From NCBI GenBank assembly GCA_958448165.1, contig CAUDCW010000016.1:1-43471 (forward strand): a stretch of DNA of 43,471 nucleotides. Reading direction: 5' to 3'. Source of the DNA: an uncultured Oscillospiraceae bacterium. Its GTDB lineage: Bacteria > Bacillota > Clostridia > Oscillospirales > Acutalibacteraceae. Under the pieces are notes generated by a model that saw nothing but the letters and a program-made list of their open reading frames with translations, was not told the DNA's origin and did no database searches. Shown one piece after another: positions 34,526 through 43,433 of this stretch (the first letter of the stretch is position 1; every line of letters starts with the position of its first letter). The position numbers were made by a program, and so were the translations under genes.

Positions 34526-34680
34526 TAATCATTCGATTTATAAAAACCTCTTAACCATAATAATTGATTTTTATAATATTTTATCATTTCCGTGATAATA
34601 ATTCAACATAAACCAGCATTTTTTGTGTAATTTTTCTTTTTTCATATCCGCATCCCTGCCCGTATCGCAATGTAATAAGT
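34526..34680. repeat. Diverged direct repeat, copy B (pairs with 25,100-25,250)
   Basis: AT-rich leader of hsdM, sharing long blocks with copy A. It starts about 45 bases upstream of the hsdM start codon. A TATAAT at about 34,507-34,512 (minus strand) lies between the repeat and the gene. Confidence 0.6.
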
Positions 34681-34772
34681 TGTCATATTCCAGTAGTGCA
34701 AGGTATTTCATTATATAGTTTCTGTTCGTCAAACCAGGTTTAGACGTCACTTTTGATACAAAATGGCGTGAG

Positions 34773-34803
34773 AAAAACTCCCGATTTTTCGGGGGTTTTT
34801 CTT
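34773..34803. terminator. Bidirectional hairpin terminator
   Basis: AAAAACTCCCGA / TTCGGGGGTTTTT with a very short loop and A/T tracts on both sides. Confidence 0.8.
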
Positions 34804-34810
34804 TATGTCT

Positions 34811-35061
34811 GCACCAATTTTTCTAGGAACAATATAAACACAGGGTTAGAAAATGAGTGTTTTTCTAATCACTGCTATAGACTCAGTATCAGTCTGCACC
34901 AATTTTAATGATCTCTGTCTTGCTCAGAATTGGTGCATTACAAGCATAAGTTGCACGGATTCTTACATTCTGAAAAGAAATAAGCGCAAGCCGCACGGAT
35001 TATCTTGGAGTTGAGGAGAATAATCATAAGCCACACGCCTTTTCACAGTTGCACCAATTTT
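34811..35061. repeat. Cluster of GCACCAATTTT motifs and GCACGGATT motifs
   Basis: GCACCAATTTT occurs at 34,811-34,821, 34,896-34,906 and 35,051-35,061, plus an inverted GCACCAATT at 34,928-34,936. Between them are three related units, AAGTTGCACGGATT, AAGCCGCACGGATT and AAGCCACACGCCTT, near 34,947, 34,988 and 35,028. There is no gene in this stretch. The spacing suggests protein-binding sites or a recombination/integration region rather than a CRISPR. Confidence 0.55.
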
Positions 35062-35107
35062 ATGAGAACTAGAGTTCTGTGAGGCTATATGAGTAGAAAA
35101 GAAGCAA

Positions 35108-35136
35108 GAAAAAAAAGCGGTCAATTGCTGGCCGCT
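35108..35136 (-). terminator. Terminator after the recombinase remnant
   Basis: AGCGGCCA / TGACCGCT (one G-T pair) with a 5-nt loop, followed by eight Ts on the minus strand. Confidence 0.85.
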
Positions 35137-35166
35137 CATATTTTGTGGTATATAGTTTGCCTGAGA

Positions 35167-35460
35167 TTAGATTGTGATTTTTATCCTCTCGCCATTCTTA
35201 AATTCAAAGTCAAGCGATTCTGTCTTCACGACTGCACGCTCTACTAAGTTGTTCCATTCTTGCTCTTTAAATACTGTAGCATCTTTGCAGTTTTTCAGCG
35301 TCTCAATAAAACGATGAAGTTTCTCGCGCATACCCACCAGTTTAAGTTCTTCGGCTTTCAGAACGGCCATGCGCTTTTTCTGTTCATCAATTTGCTGGAC
35401 GAACTTATTGAATTTAGCTCGGTATTTCTGCTGATCCTGAGGTTTCAAAGGGATTGATGA
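35167..35460 (-). pseudogene. C-terminal remnant of a large serine recombinase
   Basis: About 95 codons ending in a charged coiled-coil helix (NKFVQQIDEQKKRMAVLKAE ... MREKLHRFIETL), then EWNNLVERAVVKTESLDFEF and KNGERI. This matches the end of large serine recombinases in Firmicutes integrative elements, where a coiled coil is followed by a FxxxLWxxLVxxVTV...FxFKNGxEI segment. The catalytic N-terminal domain and zinc domain are missing; upstream, the frame merges with the WG-like lipoprotein pseudogene in another frame. It indicates that an integrative element once sat here. Confidence 0.7.
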
Positions 35461-36984
35461 ATTCCAGCTCATAGACATTGCTTCCGGCTTCAATCCAGTC
35501 CGTCACAGGAAAGACCTTGTATAGGGTTATGTCGTCGCTGCCCAGCTCTTTGAAGGTTTCCTCGTACTGGAGCCTAACAATGCCATCTGTAACGGTCACA
35601 TCGAAGTCATCTCTGCTGTTGGTTTCATAGGTCTCCCAATCTGCTGAGATGTTATGCAGGAGCGTTCCGTTCATGTCATACAGACCCAACGCTTCGTCCC
35701 GGTCATAGAGAAGGAGGTACGGTTCGTCATTTACAAACACGATACTATTCTCCTCATAGTTATAGCTGTGCGCACACTGCTGTATCGGCTCAAACAAAGA
35801 CGTGCCATTACTGTCCAGGACGGTAGCGTAGTAATTCCCGTCTGCGCCAATGATATTCAGGATGGCGTACCCATCATGGAAGCAGGTCACATCCTTGCAG
35901 CTATCGGGGTAGAGATCCCTCAGATCCAAAACGGTATTGCCCAAGAGGTCTGTAAACCAGACCTCTGAATAGGTATAGTAGTTCTCATAATTTCGGATTA
36001 ACCCATCCCTGACCTCGGAAATATTAGCGATGATACCTGAATTGCCATCGTATTCTTCCAAGACATTCATGTTTGTATCACATCTGGCCACATTACTGAG
36101 ATCAACGCGATCCCTACTATTATAGTCACTGGTATAATATATGTCATGCCACGCCATAACAGCCGTTCCATTTTCAAATGGGATTGCAGGCACCCTACCA
36201 TCAAGCCAGCGCACGGTATTCAGATTGAAGGTGTGATATGCTGCATTATCATAATACAACGTATACCAGCCCTCACCGAAGTATTCGAGTGCATTGTCAC
36301 CCAAAAAGTAATGTGCATTGAAATCGTTTCGAATGAGCTCTTTCTCGATCAACTGTTTGCCCGCCACTGGGCCGTCTATGACATCACAGTGCGTATCCAT
36401 CACATAAAAGGAGACATCCGCCTCCGTTATGCTGCTGGTATATTTCGCTACCATGAACCGACCATCGTCATAACCCAGAATGTGCTCCCAGGTTCTGCTG
36501 GGTTCGTCAAATTCCGTGTGGTAAAGTTCATTCCCTTGCTTGTCAATGATGACTTCATAACAGAGATATAGGTTTTTGCTATATTCAGAATAGGAATATT
36601 GACCCTTCGTGCTCACACGGTAAAACGCTACTCCATCATAAAAATCTGACGTGTAATAGGGATCTTCCTCCAGCGTGAAGAGGATGTTCCCGCCTCGTCC
36701 ACCGCGCAGGTTCGTTCCTGGCCGTCTGCTTCCAAGACCGTCGCCCATGCGACGCCATCCGAATAGAACGAGAAGCCGGTCAGCGCCATGTTGGCAAGTG
36801 TGGGTTCTTCCTCTTCTGGCTCGTCTGCCACAGGGTCAAGGGCGATGCTGTCATCCGAGTTTTCGTACTCGTTCGTCTCTGGTTCATAGGGATCTGAATA
36901 CTCATTATCGCCATTTCCAGACCTGCAAGCCGTCATAGACAGCAGAAGCAACAACGCTAATATATAAGCAAATGCTTTTTTCAT
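35414..36984 (-). pseudogene. WG-repeat-like lipoprotein gene with a frameshift
   Basis: Starts at 36,984 as a lipoprotein (MKKAFAYILALLLLLSMTAC, lipobox MTAC) with an acidic Asn/Glu spacer. The first repeat reads GFSFYSDGVAWATVLEADGQ then CAVDEAG. At 36,689-36,691 (GGG on the minus strand) one base is missing, and the frame continues at GNILFTLEEDPYYTSDFYDG for about 400 codons of beta-propeller/WG-like repeats (GVAFYRVS, GLYDMNGTLL). Restoring one G rejoins the two frames into an about 520-aa secreted lipoprotein. The 3-prime end abuts the recombinase remnant, so the true C-terminus may be lost. A sequencing error in the G-run is the main alternative to a real mutation. GGAGA precedes the ATG. 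Confidence 0.75.
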
Positions 36985-37139
36985 GGATCTTTTCTCCGTT
37001 TGTATCTGTTTTTTCAGTTAAAGAGAAGCAATGTACCCGGTTATCATGCCGAACCGTTTTCCAGGCGGACGGACAGCAGTGCGACTAGCATGCCATGTGA
37101 TGCTACGATTTTTCGTTTTCCTCTTGAAGCACCTTGCGC
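36985..37139. other. Short gap without visible promoter
   Basis: No gene, terminator or consensus promoter seen between the membrane zinc-ribbon gene and the WG-like pseudogene. Confidence 0.4.
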
Positions 37140-37649
37140 TTAATAATGAGAATAGAAAACCAACAGCGGAATCACATACGCCAGAATCGCAAGGATTACA
37201 CTCAGAACCGTCCATACGATCACACCGATCAATGCGCCTTTTCCTGCCGATTTTGCCTTGAGCGGCGTTTGATCTTTCCATACCAGGTAAAGAATCAAAC
37301 CAACAATTGGAAAGAAAAAGCCGAGCGCCGTCATGCCGCCAGAGGGTGCATCTGGTATGTAGCCCATCTGCGGATGTACAGGTTGCTGAAATACGGGCTG
37401 TGTACCCTGTGCAGGCATCGTGCGCTGCTTGCCGCAGGCACTGCAAAATTCTTCACTTGCTGACATTTCTTTGCCACAGTCGGGGCAAAAAACCTTTTGC
37501 GCAGAATATACTACAGGAGCTTGCCCATATTGGCTCTTTTGATTTGTTTCAGTTGATCGAACAATCCAACGTACAAGTAAGATGATCCCTGCTACAAGAA
37601 GCAACACTACAAGGATAATAATCAAAAATACAAAAAAACGTGCGTTCAT
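37140..37649 (-). CDS. Zinc-ribbon membrane protein (169 aa)
   Basis: Residues about 4-28 form a transmembrane helix (FFVFLIIILVVLLLVAGIIL). A zinc ribbon follows (VFCPDCGKEM ... EEFCSACGK, about 53-73), then a Pro/Gln-rich linker and two more hydrophobic segments (about 105-122 and 137-162). Orientation and role are unknown; zinc-ribbon/TM proteins of this layout are common in gut Firmicutes. AGGAGA lies before the ATG. It is 56 bp after the double zinc-ribbon gene. Confidence 0.8.
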   Translation of the reverse strand: MNARFFVFLIIILVVLLLVAGIILLVRWIVRSTETNQKSQYGQAPVVYSAQKVFCPDCGKEMSASEEFCSACGKQRTMPAQGTQPVFQQPVHPQMGYIPDAPSGGMTALGFFFPIVGLILYLVWKDQTPLKAKSAGKGALIGVIVWTVLSVILAILAYVIPLLVFYSHY

Positions 37650-37705
37650 AATAAATTTCTCCTACTTTCGTTTAAATGGTTTATATCGGTATCAATAACA
37701 TCCTT

Positions 37706-37945
37706 TTACAAGTTGATATGATTGTCTTGCTCTGTATGCCCACTTTCTTTAGTTACGGGGCGCTTTGTACCACAAATACCGCAGAAATCTTCATCCAGTG
37801 AAAGTTCCCTGCCGCAGCCGACGCAGAACACCTTTTGTTCTGCATCGACTGCTCCATCCCGAGGCGGTTCTTGGCGTCTAGTGCCACAGTTGGCGCAAAA
37901 TGTTTCGTCCGGCAGCAATTCACGGCCGCAGTTGGTGCAAAACAC
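37706..37945 (-). CDS. Double zinc-ribbon protein (79 aa)
   Basis: Two zinc ribbons in a row: VFCTNCGREL ... ETFCANCG and VFCVGCGREL ... EDFCGICGTK, with a short acidic linker and a polar tail. The start appears to be GTG at 37,945, inside an AAAAGGTG context; no ATG is in frame before an upstream stop. In relatives an AQKVFC phrase is usually internal, and the bases upstream also read AQK here, so the gene may be the 3-prime part of a longer protein. It lies 30 bp after the 869-aa gene. Confidence 0.6.
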   Translation of the reverse strand: MFCTNCGRELLPDETFCANCGTRRQEPPRDGAVDAEQKVFCVGCGRELSLDEDFCGICGTKRPVTKESGHTEQDNHINL

Positions 37946-37975
37946 CTTTTGTGCGGAGTGGCATTATTCGATTTT

Positions 37976-40585
37976 TCATTTCAGTTTATCACCGGTATAT
38001 TTGACATAAGCGTTTGCATATCCGGCATTCTTGACACGCGAAAGGATTTCGTACGCCTCTTCCTCGGTAGAATACGCTCCGACTGAAACCACATACCAGT
38101 GTTCGGTGTTCAGATTACTCCAATCGGTCGTTTCATACACGTCAGACTCAAAACCGTCCTGTACAAGCGAATCCACATAACGTTTTGCCTCGTTGTAATC
38201 CTTACTGGCGGCAACCCATACACCGTAAAATCCGGTTGTGGGAGAATCGGCTTGCTTTGTGAAGAAAGGATGATGAACATTTTCATCCATATGTTCAATG
38301 TCCGAAACCCATACATATTCTCTGTCCGCCCACCAGCCATCGGGGTAATCCACAACAATTCTGTCATTCTCCAGATGATAAAAGATAGAGTCGATGCCAT
38401 TCTGGAAGGGCTCCGAGGCAGTGTGGCTGTCCTCTTTGCTCCAAACAAAATCACGCTGGTCATATGCACCGCTTGCTGTGGCGAACACATAGACGCCGCG
38501 CACCTCACTGCCATTCGACTCATTGATGATAATCTGCTCTCCCTGATTTCCGTCATCGTATTGGTAAACACCGCACCAGTCTATCACGCTGTCTGGCCCA
38601 TCCAAATCCTCCGGTGAATTCTCTGGAACCGCAATCCCCAGCTCATTCAGCATATTTACCATATCTATCTGGAGCGATTCCCTCATTTCTTCCTTTATGT
38701 TTTCAAAATCATCATAGTAGGCAAACTGGGTATTGGTGTAAAACTGGGTCTCCTCGCATTTTGTAAATTCCATCCCATCTGGAAGCTGGTTCATATAAAA
38801 AGCGTTGTTTTCATATTGATAAACCTCTCCAAATTCCCCATTCTCGTCGAAGCCATATAAATGAACATACATGGGGGCATTGTCCAGGGAATCATATACC
38901 GGAACATACAGGTTTCCGCCATTTTGATAAATGCGGCTGCTAACGGCAGCTTCGTGGCTTTCCTCCTGCTGCCTTTCGCAGAAAAGCTGAACCGCTTTGC
39001 CGTTTTTTACTGTCCATACATCAACAAACGGAAAAATGCTCTCGCGATTGTTATAGAGCATCACCAATTCCTCAATGCCATCCTGATTAAAATCCTTCAG
39101 GTCAATTTTGAATACGCCTTGTGCGTAGAATTCATTATCGGATCCGCCAAAGGAAAGGTTGCCGTATCTTCCTATGAAGTTCTCTACCACATCCGCATAC
39201 AATGCGGTTGTATTGACTGTGTCCTGATCCTCCACTGAATCCTCCGCTGAGGCGTCCTGACCGGATTCTCCAAAATAAATTAACGATCCGCCTTGTTTAT
39301 CCGGGAGGAAGCAGTTATACCGATGACTGGTTGCATCACCCTGCATCCAGCACGCATCATTGGCACCGGCATGAATAAAGTTAGGAATCCCTTCAACCTT
39401 GTCAAAGACCGTTTCCTCCAGGGTCTCTGTATTGAGGAAGTGGAGAGTCATATCCTTATAATAGTAGAGCCCATTCTCGGAAAGGCAAAATCTGTTATAT
39501 ACGTCATCATCATAGGACGCAAGGGTTTCGGTTTTGCCGTCGTTGACGTTTAACCGGTAAATATTGTCTGAATCCGCATAATATAGATAATCGTCTTTGG
39601 GAATAAAAGGGAAATATCTCTCCAAGAAATCTTGTATATCATCATCGTCCTGGGATGGCACTTTCCCGACTATCTCTTCCTCAGAATCTACCGCTTTTCG
39701 ATACAGAGTTTCGCCCATGAGATTATTCTCGATATCGGGAACAAAATAATAATAGTATCCGTCGTTATACGCTACAAAGCAGGCAGGCCCCTCAAGGTCA
39801 AGAAAATCCTCCTGTTTGCACAGCTCACCGGTATTCAGATCCAACCGATAGAAGAAATATCTGTTACTAAAGATGAGATAGTCATCAAAGAAGTAAGCGC
39901 CTTCCGTTTGAGACAGTAAATTATCTTTATTGAGCTGCTCATAGCTTACAAGGGTGCCGTTTTCCTTGCCGTCTTTGCTGAGCCAGTGGATTTCGTATTC
40001 TTCGTCGCCCTGCTCTGTGTAATTTGTGTATTCGATAAAACAGATTTTATCATTCCAGAGGAACATGCAGTGCATGGGATACATACTCCATCCATCGCCT
40101 TCAAATTCCTCTGATTCGTAGAGAATCTCCGGCTGTCCGCTCAGATCATTGCTGACCCGCTTAATACAGGGCGCCCAGGTTTCGGTCTCGCTTAGAAAAT
40201 AGGTGTACTGGTCATCGTAAACAACTGCGGAGTATCCCAGAGGAACAGAGCCGTTGCCGTAGTCATCGCCTTTCGCCCCAAGGGCAAAAATCATGACTAC
40301 AGCCAAAACGGCGATCAGCACACCGCTAACCGAAAGACCGATGACCAGCCCCTTCCTGGATTTTTTCCCGGATGCTTTCGCATCATGGCTTAACTGACTA
40401 TGGGAATGCTGCTTCTCCATAAGCGGCTCCGGCTTTGGAACTTGAATGTTTTCCACTTCATCCGCTATGCCTGCCGGTCGCTGCTGCACCGGCGAATCCT
40501 CTTGTGATATCTTTACAGGTGCGCCACACGCACTGCATAATTTTGCGTCATCCGGCAAAGGATTTCCGCACTTTGAACAAAACAT
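37976..40585 (-). CDS. Zinc-ribbon/transmembrane propeller-like protein with SPOR-like C-terminus (869 aa)
   Basis: Residues 1-22 are a zinc ribbon (MFCSKCGNPLPDD ... CSACG). A Gln/Pro/Ser-rich linker leads to one transmembrane helix (about 78-105, GLVIGLSVSGVLIAVLAVVM), so the rest should be outside. About 115-450 is a beta-propeller-like DUF5050-type region of strands with YYY-rich blades. About 480-650 contains an EF-like loop, DFNQDGIEELVMLY. The last 80 residues (YGVWVAASKDYNEAKRYVDS ... WYVVSVGAYSTEEEAYEILS) resemble a SPOR peptidoglycan-binding domain. Start: ATG after GAAGGAGA. It is a paralogue of the 755-aa protein at 41,013-43,280 with two patches of perfect nucleotide identity. 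Probably a wall-sensing or wall-associated protein (inference). Confidence 0.85.
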   Translation of the reverse strand: MFCSKCGNPLPDDAKLCSACGAPVKISQEDSPVQQRPAGIADEVENIQVPKPEPLMEKQHSHSQLSHDAKASGKKSRKGLVIGLSVSGVLIAVLAVVMIFALGAKGDDYGNGSVPLGYSAVVYDDQYTYFLSETETWAPCIKRVSNDLSGQPEILYESEEFEGDGWSMYPMHCMFLWNDKICFIEYTNYTEQGDEEYEIHWLSKDGKENGTLVSYEQLNKDNLLSQTEGAYFFDDYLIFSNRYFFYRLDLNTGELCKQEDFLDLEGPACFVAYNDGYYYYFVPDIENNLMGETLYRKAVDSEEEIVGKVPSQDDDDIQDFLERYFPFIPKDDYLYYADSDNIYRLNVNDGKTETLASYDDDVYNRFCLSENGLYYYKDMTLHFLNTETLEETVFDKVEGIPNFIHAGANDACWMQGDATSHRYNCFLPDKQGGSLIYFGESGQDASAEDSVEDQDTVNTTALYADVVENFIGRYGNLSFGGSDNEFYAQGVFKIDLKDFNQDGIEELVMLYNNRESIFPFVDVWTVKNGKAVQLFCERQQEESHEAAVSSRIYQNGGNLYVPVYDSLDNAPMYVHLYGFDENGEFGEVYQYENNAFYMNQLPDGMEFTKCEETQFYTNTQFAYYDDFENIKEEMRESLQIDMVNMLNELGIAVPENSPEDLDGPDSVIDWCGVYQYDDGNQGEQIIINESNGSEVRGVYVFATASGAYDQRDFVWSKEDSHTASEPFQNGIDSIFYHLENDRIVVDYPDGWWADREYVWVSDIEHMDENVHHPFFTKQADSPTTGFYGVWVAASKDYNEAKRYVDSLVQDGFESDVYETTDWSNLNTEHWYVVSVGAYSTEEEAYEILSRVKNAGYANAYVKYTGDKLK
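38790..39091. repeat. 302-bp perfect repeat, copy 1
   Basis: Identical base for base to 41,461-41,762 inside the two paralogous genes, while the sequence on both sides differs. Confidence 0.9.
39674..39843. repeat. 170-bp perfect repeat, copy 1
   Basis: Identical to 42,354-42,523 in the paralogue; flanks are diverged. Confidence 0.9.
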
Positions 40586-40655
40586 ATACTTTTCTCCTTC
40601 GTGATTGTCAAAATATTACTGCCTGGTGGTTTGCTCCACCATACAAAAACGTCAC

Positions 40656-40967
40656 TTAATGCCCCTGTCGTATCGCCCTTAGATCGCCAAAATCAATCTC
40701 AGTAATCTGACCATTTTCTACATCAAAGTAAAGTCCATACCACTTGGTGAAATCAAAACTTACCTGCTCCCTGATACTATCGGCACGTTTCTTTTTGTAT
40801 TCCGTCCACGAATAGGTGTTTCCGTTTTCGTCCATATAGACCAAAAAAGATACACTTGAATCGGTTTCCAGCGTAACCCCGTTCGACGCCGGAGCGGCGC
40901 CGACGGACACCGGCAGGGAAAGCACGAGCAGCAACACCGCCAAAATTACAGATCGTTTTCTCTTCAT
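40656..40967 (-). CDS. Small secreted protein (103 aa)
   Basis: Signal peptide KRKRSVILAVLLLVLSLPVS cut near VGAAP, then an about 80-residue exported domain (VTLETDSSVSFLVYMDENGN ... FDFTKWYGLYFDVENGQI). No Cys lipobox. Family not recognised. The ATG at 40,967 follows GGGAGGAGA at good spacing; a longer in-frame start lacks a site. It lies between the two large paralogues and ends 70 bp before the start of the 869-aa gene, where a small hairpin (TGGTGG/CCACCA at 40,624-40,641) without a T-tract is seen. Confidence 0.75.
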   Translation of the reverse strand: MKRKRSVILAVLLLVLSLPVSVGAAPASNGVTLETDSSVSFLVYMDENGNTYSWTEYKKKRADSIREQVSFDFTKWYGLYFDVENGQITEIDFGDLRAIRQGH

Positions 40968-41012
40968 TGTCTCCTCCCTTTTTACCTCCTGCAAAACTGC
41001 CGCACCGTTTTC

Positions 41013-43280
41013 TTAATTTTCGGCTTCGAGGTAAACAGTTATGACGTCTCCGGAAATCGTGTACGTTCCGCTGGACGAGAGACCGGTTCCCACATAGGTG
41101 TAGGCAAAATGCGTGTCATCCATGACATAGGTATAATCCTGCCAGCTTCCGTCCTCTGCCCGCATCGTCATGGTGCCGTCTGCCTGCAGCTTGATAACAC
41201 GGCGTACTGTGCTTCCATCGGGCAGAATAAGCTCCAGCGTCCATTCGCCCAGCATAGAGGTTATGTCAAATTCCGATTGATTGGTCTGCGTTGATGAATT
41301 CTCTGGAACCGCAATCCCCAGCTCATTGAGCATATCTTCCATATCCGCCTGGAGCGCTCCCTTCATCAGGTTTGCTTGTGCTCCGTAATCAGTGACACGG
41401 TCGCATACGTAGAACTGAACTGAGCTATATTCCGTAAATTCCATATCATCCGGAAGCTGATTCATATAAAAAGCGTTGTTTTCATATTGATAAACCTCTC
41501 CAAATTCCCCATTCTCGTCGAAGCCATATAAATGAACATACATGGGGGCATTGTCCAGGGAATCATATACCGGAACATACAGGTTTCCGCCATTTTGATA
41601 AATGCGGCTGCTAACGGCAGCTTCGTGGCTTTCCTCCTGCTGCCTTTCGCAGAAAAGCTGAACCGCTTTGCCGTTTTTTACTGTCCATACATCAACAAAC
41701 GGAAAAATGCTCTCGCGATTGTTATAGAGCATCACCAATTCCTCAATGCCATCCTGATTAAAGTCCATCAGATCAATTTTGAATACACCACGTGCACTGC
41801 ATTCATACTCAGCTTCATCAAACCAGAGAGAGCCTTGATCTGCAAAGATCTGTTTAACCACATTCGCATACAGCTCGGTGGTATTGACAGTCTCCTGATT
41901 ATCTATTGAAGTGTCCTGGACATAGCCGTCCCCTTGAACCGTGCCGTTCCAAAAAACAAAGGATCCGTTGTTCCCATTCGGGTGGAACTGGCGGAAACGG
42001 CAATAATCAAAACTGTCAGCCCCCAGGATGAACCAGCATTCGCCATTCCAGCCTGCATAGATCAAATCAGGAATCCCGCTTACGCTTTCCGGCAGGTCGA
42101 AGGCAGTTTCCTTCAGCGTTTCAAGATCAAGAAGGCAAAGGGACATATCCCTGAAATAGTAGAGTCCTGCGTCGCTAAGGGCAAATCGGTTATATGTTCC
42201 CTCATAAGATGCAAGCTTTTCGATCTCGCCGTCGTTGATGCTTAATCGGTAGATATTTTCCGAATCTGCATAATACAGATAATCGCCCTTGGGAATAAAG
42301 GAGAAATACTTCTCCCAGTCATCATCGTCCTGGGATGGCACTCTACCGATTACCTCTTCCTCAGAATCTACCGCTTTTCGATACAGAGTTTCGCCCATGA
42401 GATTATTCTCGATATCGGGAACAAAATAATAATAGTATCCGTCGTTATACGCTACAAAGCAGGCAGGCCCCTCAAGGTCAAGAAAATCCTCCTGTTTGCA
42501 CAGCTCACCGGTATTCAGATCCAGCCGGTAGAAGAAAAATCTGTTGCCGAAGATGAGATAGTCTTCAAAGAAGTAAATACTGTTCATTTGAGACGGAAAA
42601 TCGCCATATGTATTAAGCTGCTCATAGCTTACAAGGGTGCCGTCTTCCTTGCCGTCTTTGCTGATCCAATGAATTTCGAATTCTTCGTCGCCCTGCTCTG
42701 TGGCATTTGTGCATTCCAGAAAGCAGATCTTATCGTTCCACAGGAACAGCGCTCCCAGCGGATACTTGGACCATCCATCGCCCTTTATTTGATCTGCTTC
42801 ATAGAGAATTTCCGGCCTTGAATTCGACTGATCGCCGATGCGCATGATATAAGCCTGCTCCGCTGCCTGTTCACCAAGATAGTAAATGTATTCGTCATCG
42901 TAAATAACTTCACTGGCACCAAGGGAAACAGAGCCTTGACCGTATTCAGGAACGCTGTCTTTGGGGCGGAACACAAAAATCAGCGTCACCGCAAGAATGA
43001 CCGCCAGCAATACGCCGCCAATAGACAGACCGATTGCAAGCCCCTTTTTAGATTTCTTTTGAACCGGAGCCGCCGCGCCATAGCCCATTTGCCCATTAAA
43101 ATTAGGCTCCTGCATCAGCGGCTCCGGTTTCGGTGCTTGAATGTTTACCACTTCATCCGATATACCTGCCGGTTGCTGCGGCACCGGCGAATCTTCTTGC
43201 GATATCTTTGCAGGCGCTCCACACGCGCTGCAAAATTTTGCGTCATCCGGCAAAGGATTCCCGCACTTTGAACAGAACAT
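41013..43280 (-). CDS. Zinc-ribbon/transmembrane propeller-like protein with beta-barrel-like C-terminus (755 aa)
   Basis: Paralogue of the 869-aa protein: the same zinc ribbon (MFCSKCGNPLPDDAKFCSAC), linker, single transmembrane helix (GLAIGLSIGGVLLAVILAVT), propeller-like region and DFNQDGIEELVMLY loop. The last 70 residues differ completely: MLGEWTLELILPDGST ... GTYTISGDVITVYLE looks like a small lipocalin-like or META-type beta barrel instead of SPOR. The start is the ATG at 43,280 after AGAGGGG; an in-frame ATG 90 bases upstream would add residues without homology to the paralogue. Likely surface-exposed apart from the N-terminal ribbon. Confidence 0.85.
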   Translation of the reverse strand: MFCSKCGNPLPDDAKFCSACGAPAKISQEDSPVPQQPAGISDEVVNIQAPKPEPLMQEPNFNGQMGYGAAAPVQKKSKKGLAIGLSIGGVLLAVILAVTLIFVFRPKDSVPEYGQGSVSLGASEVIYDDEYIYYLGEQAAEQAYIMRIGDQSNSRPEILYEADQIKGDGWSKYPLGALFLWNDKICFLECTNATEQGDEEFEIHWISKDGKEDGTLVSYEQLNTYGDFPSQMNSIYFFEDYLIFGNRFFFYRLDLNTGELCKQEDFLDLEGPACFVAYNDGYYYYFVPDIENNLMGETLYRKAVDSEEEVIGRVPSQDDDDWEKYFSFIPKGDYLYYADSENIYRLSINDGEIEKLASYEGTYNRFALSDAGLYYFRDMSLCLLDLETLKETAFDLPESVSGIPDLIYAGWNGECWFILGADSFDYCRFRQFHPNGNNGSFVFWNGTVQGDGYVQDTSIDNQETVNTTELYANVVKQIFADQGSLWFDEAEYECSARGVFKIDLMDFNQDGIEELVMLYNNRESIFPFVDVWTVKNGKAVQLFCERQQEESHEAAVSSRIYQNGGNLYVPVYDSLDNAPMYVHLYGFDENGEFGEVYQYENNAFYMNQLPDDMEFTEYSSVQFYVCDRVTDYGAQANLMKGALQADMEDMLNELGIAVPENSSTQTNQSEFDITSMLGEWTLELILPDGSTVRRVIKLQADGTMTMRAEDGSWQDYTYVMDDTHFAYTYVGTGLSSSGTYTISGDVITVYLEAEN
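41461..41762. repeat. 302-bp perfect repeat, copy 2
   Basis: Identical to 38,790-39,091. Confidence 0.9.
42354..42523. repeat. 170-bp perfect repeat, copy 2
   Basis: Identical to 39,674-39,843. Confidence 0.9.
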
Positions 43281-43353
43281 AATATCTACCCCTCTCGCAT
43301 GCCGGAGACAAAAGCAGCCCCAGCTTATTTTCCTTCCCATTTTACCTGAAGCG

Positions 43354-43433
43354 ACAAAAAAGCGCCCCACACAATCAGGTAGTTTTCAGAAAAAATTTGA
43401 AAAAATTCTGTACACTACCCTTTTGTGTGGGGC
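43354..43433 (-). terminator. Long-range hairpin with T-tract upstream of the 755-aa gene
   Basis: GCCCCACACA (43,364-43,373) pairs with TGTGTGGGGC (43,424-43,433), and GGTAG / CTACC extends the stem inside. A further inner repeat, CAGAA(A/T-rich)TTCTG, fills the loop. On the minus strand the stem is followed by GCTTTTTTG. It could end an upstream transcript or act as an attenuator in the leader of the 755-aa gene, whose start is about 75 bases on. Confidence 0.55.

Noticed and set aside
34811..35061. A CRISPR array
   Set aside because: Motifs are only 9-14 bp, unevenly spaced and partly inverted; no cas genes are present.
37018..37446. A 142-codon minus-strand frame with Cys residues
   Set aside because: It overlaps the zinc-ribbon membrane gene in another frame and lacks a ribosome site.
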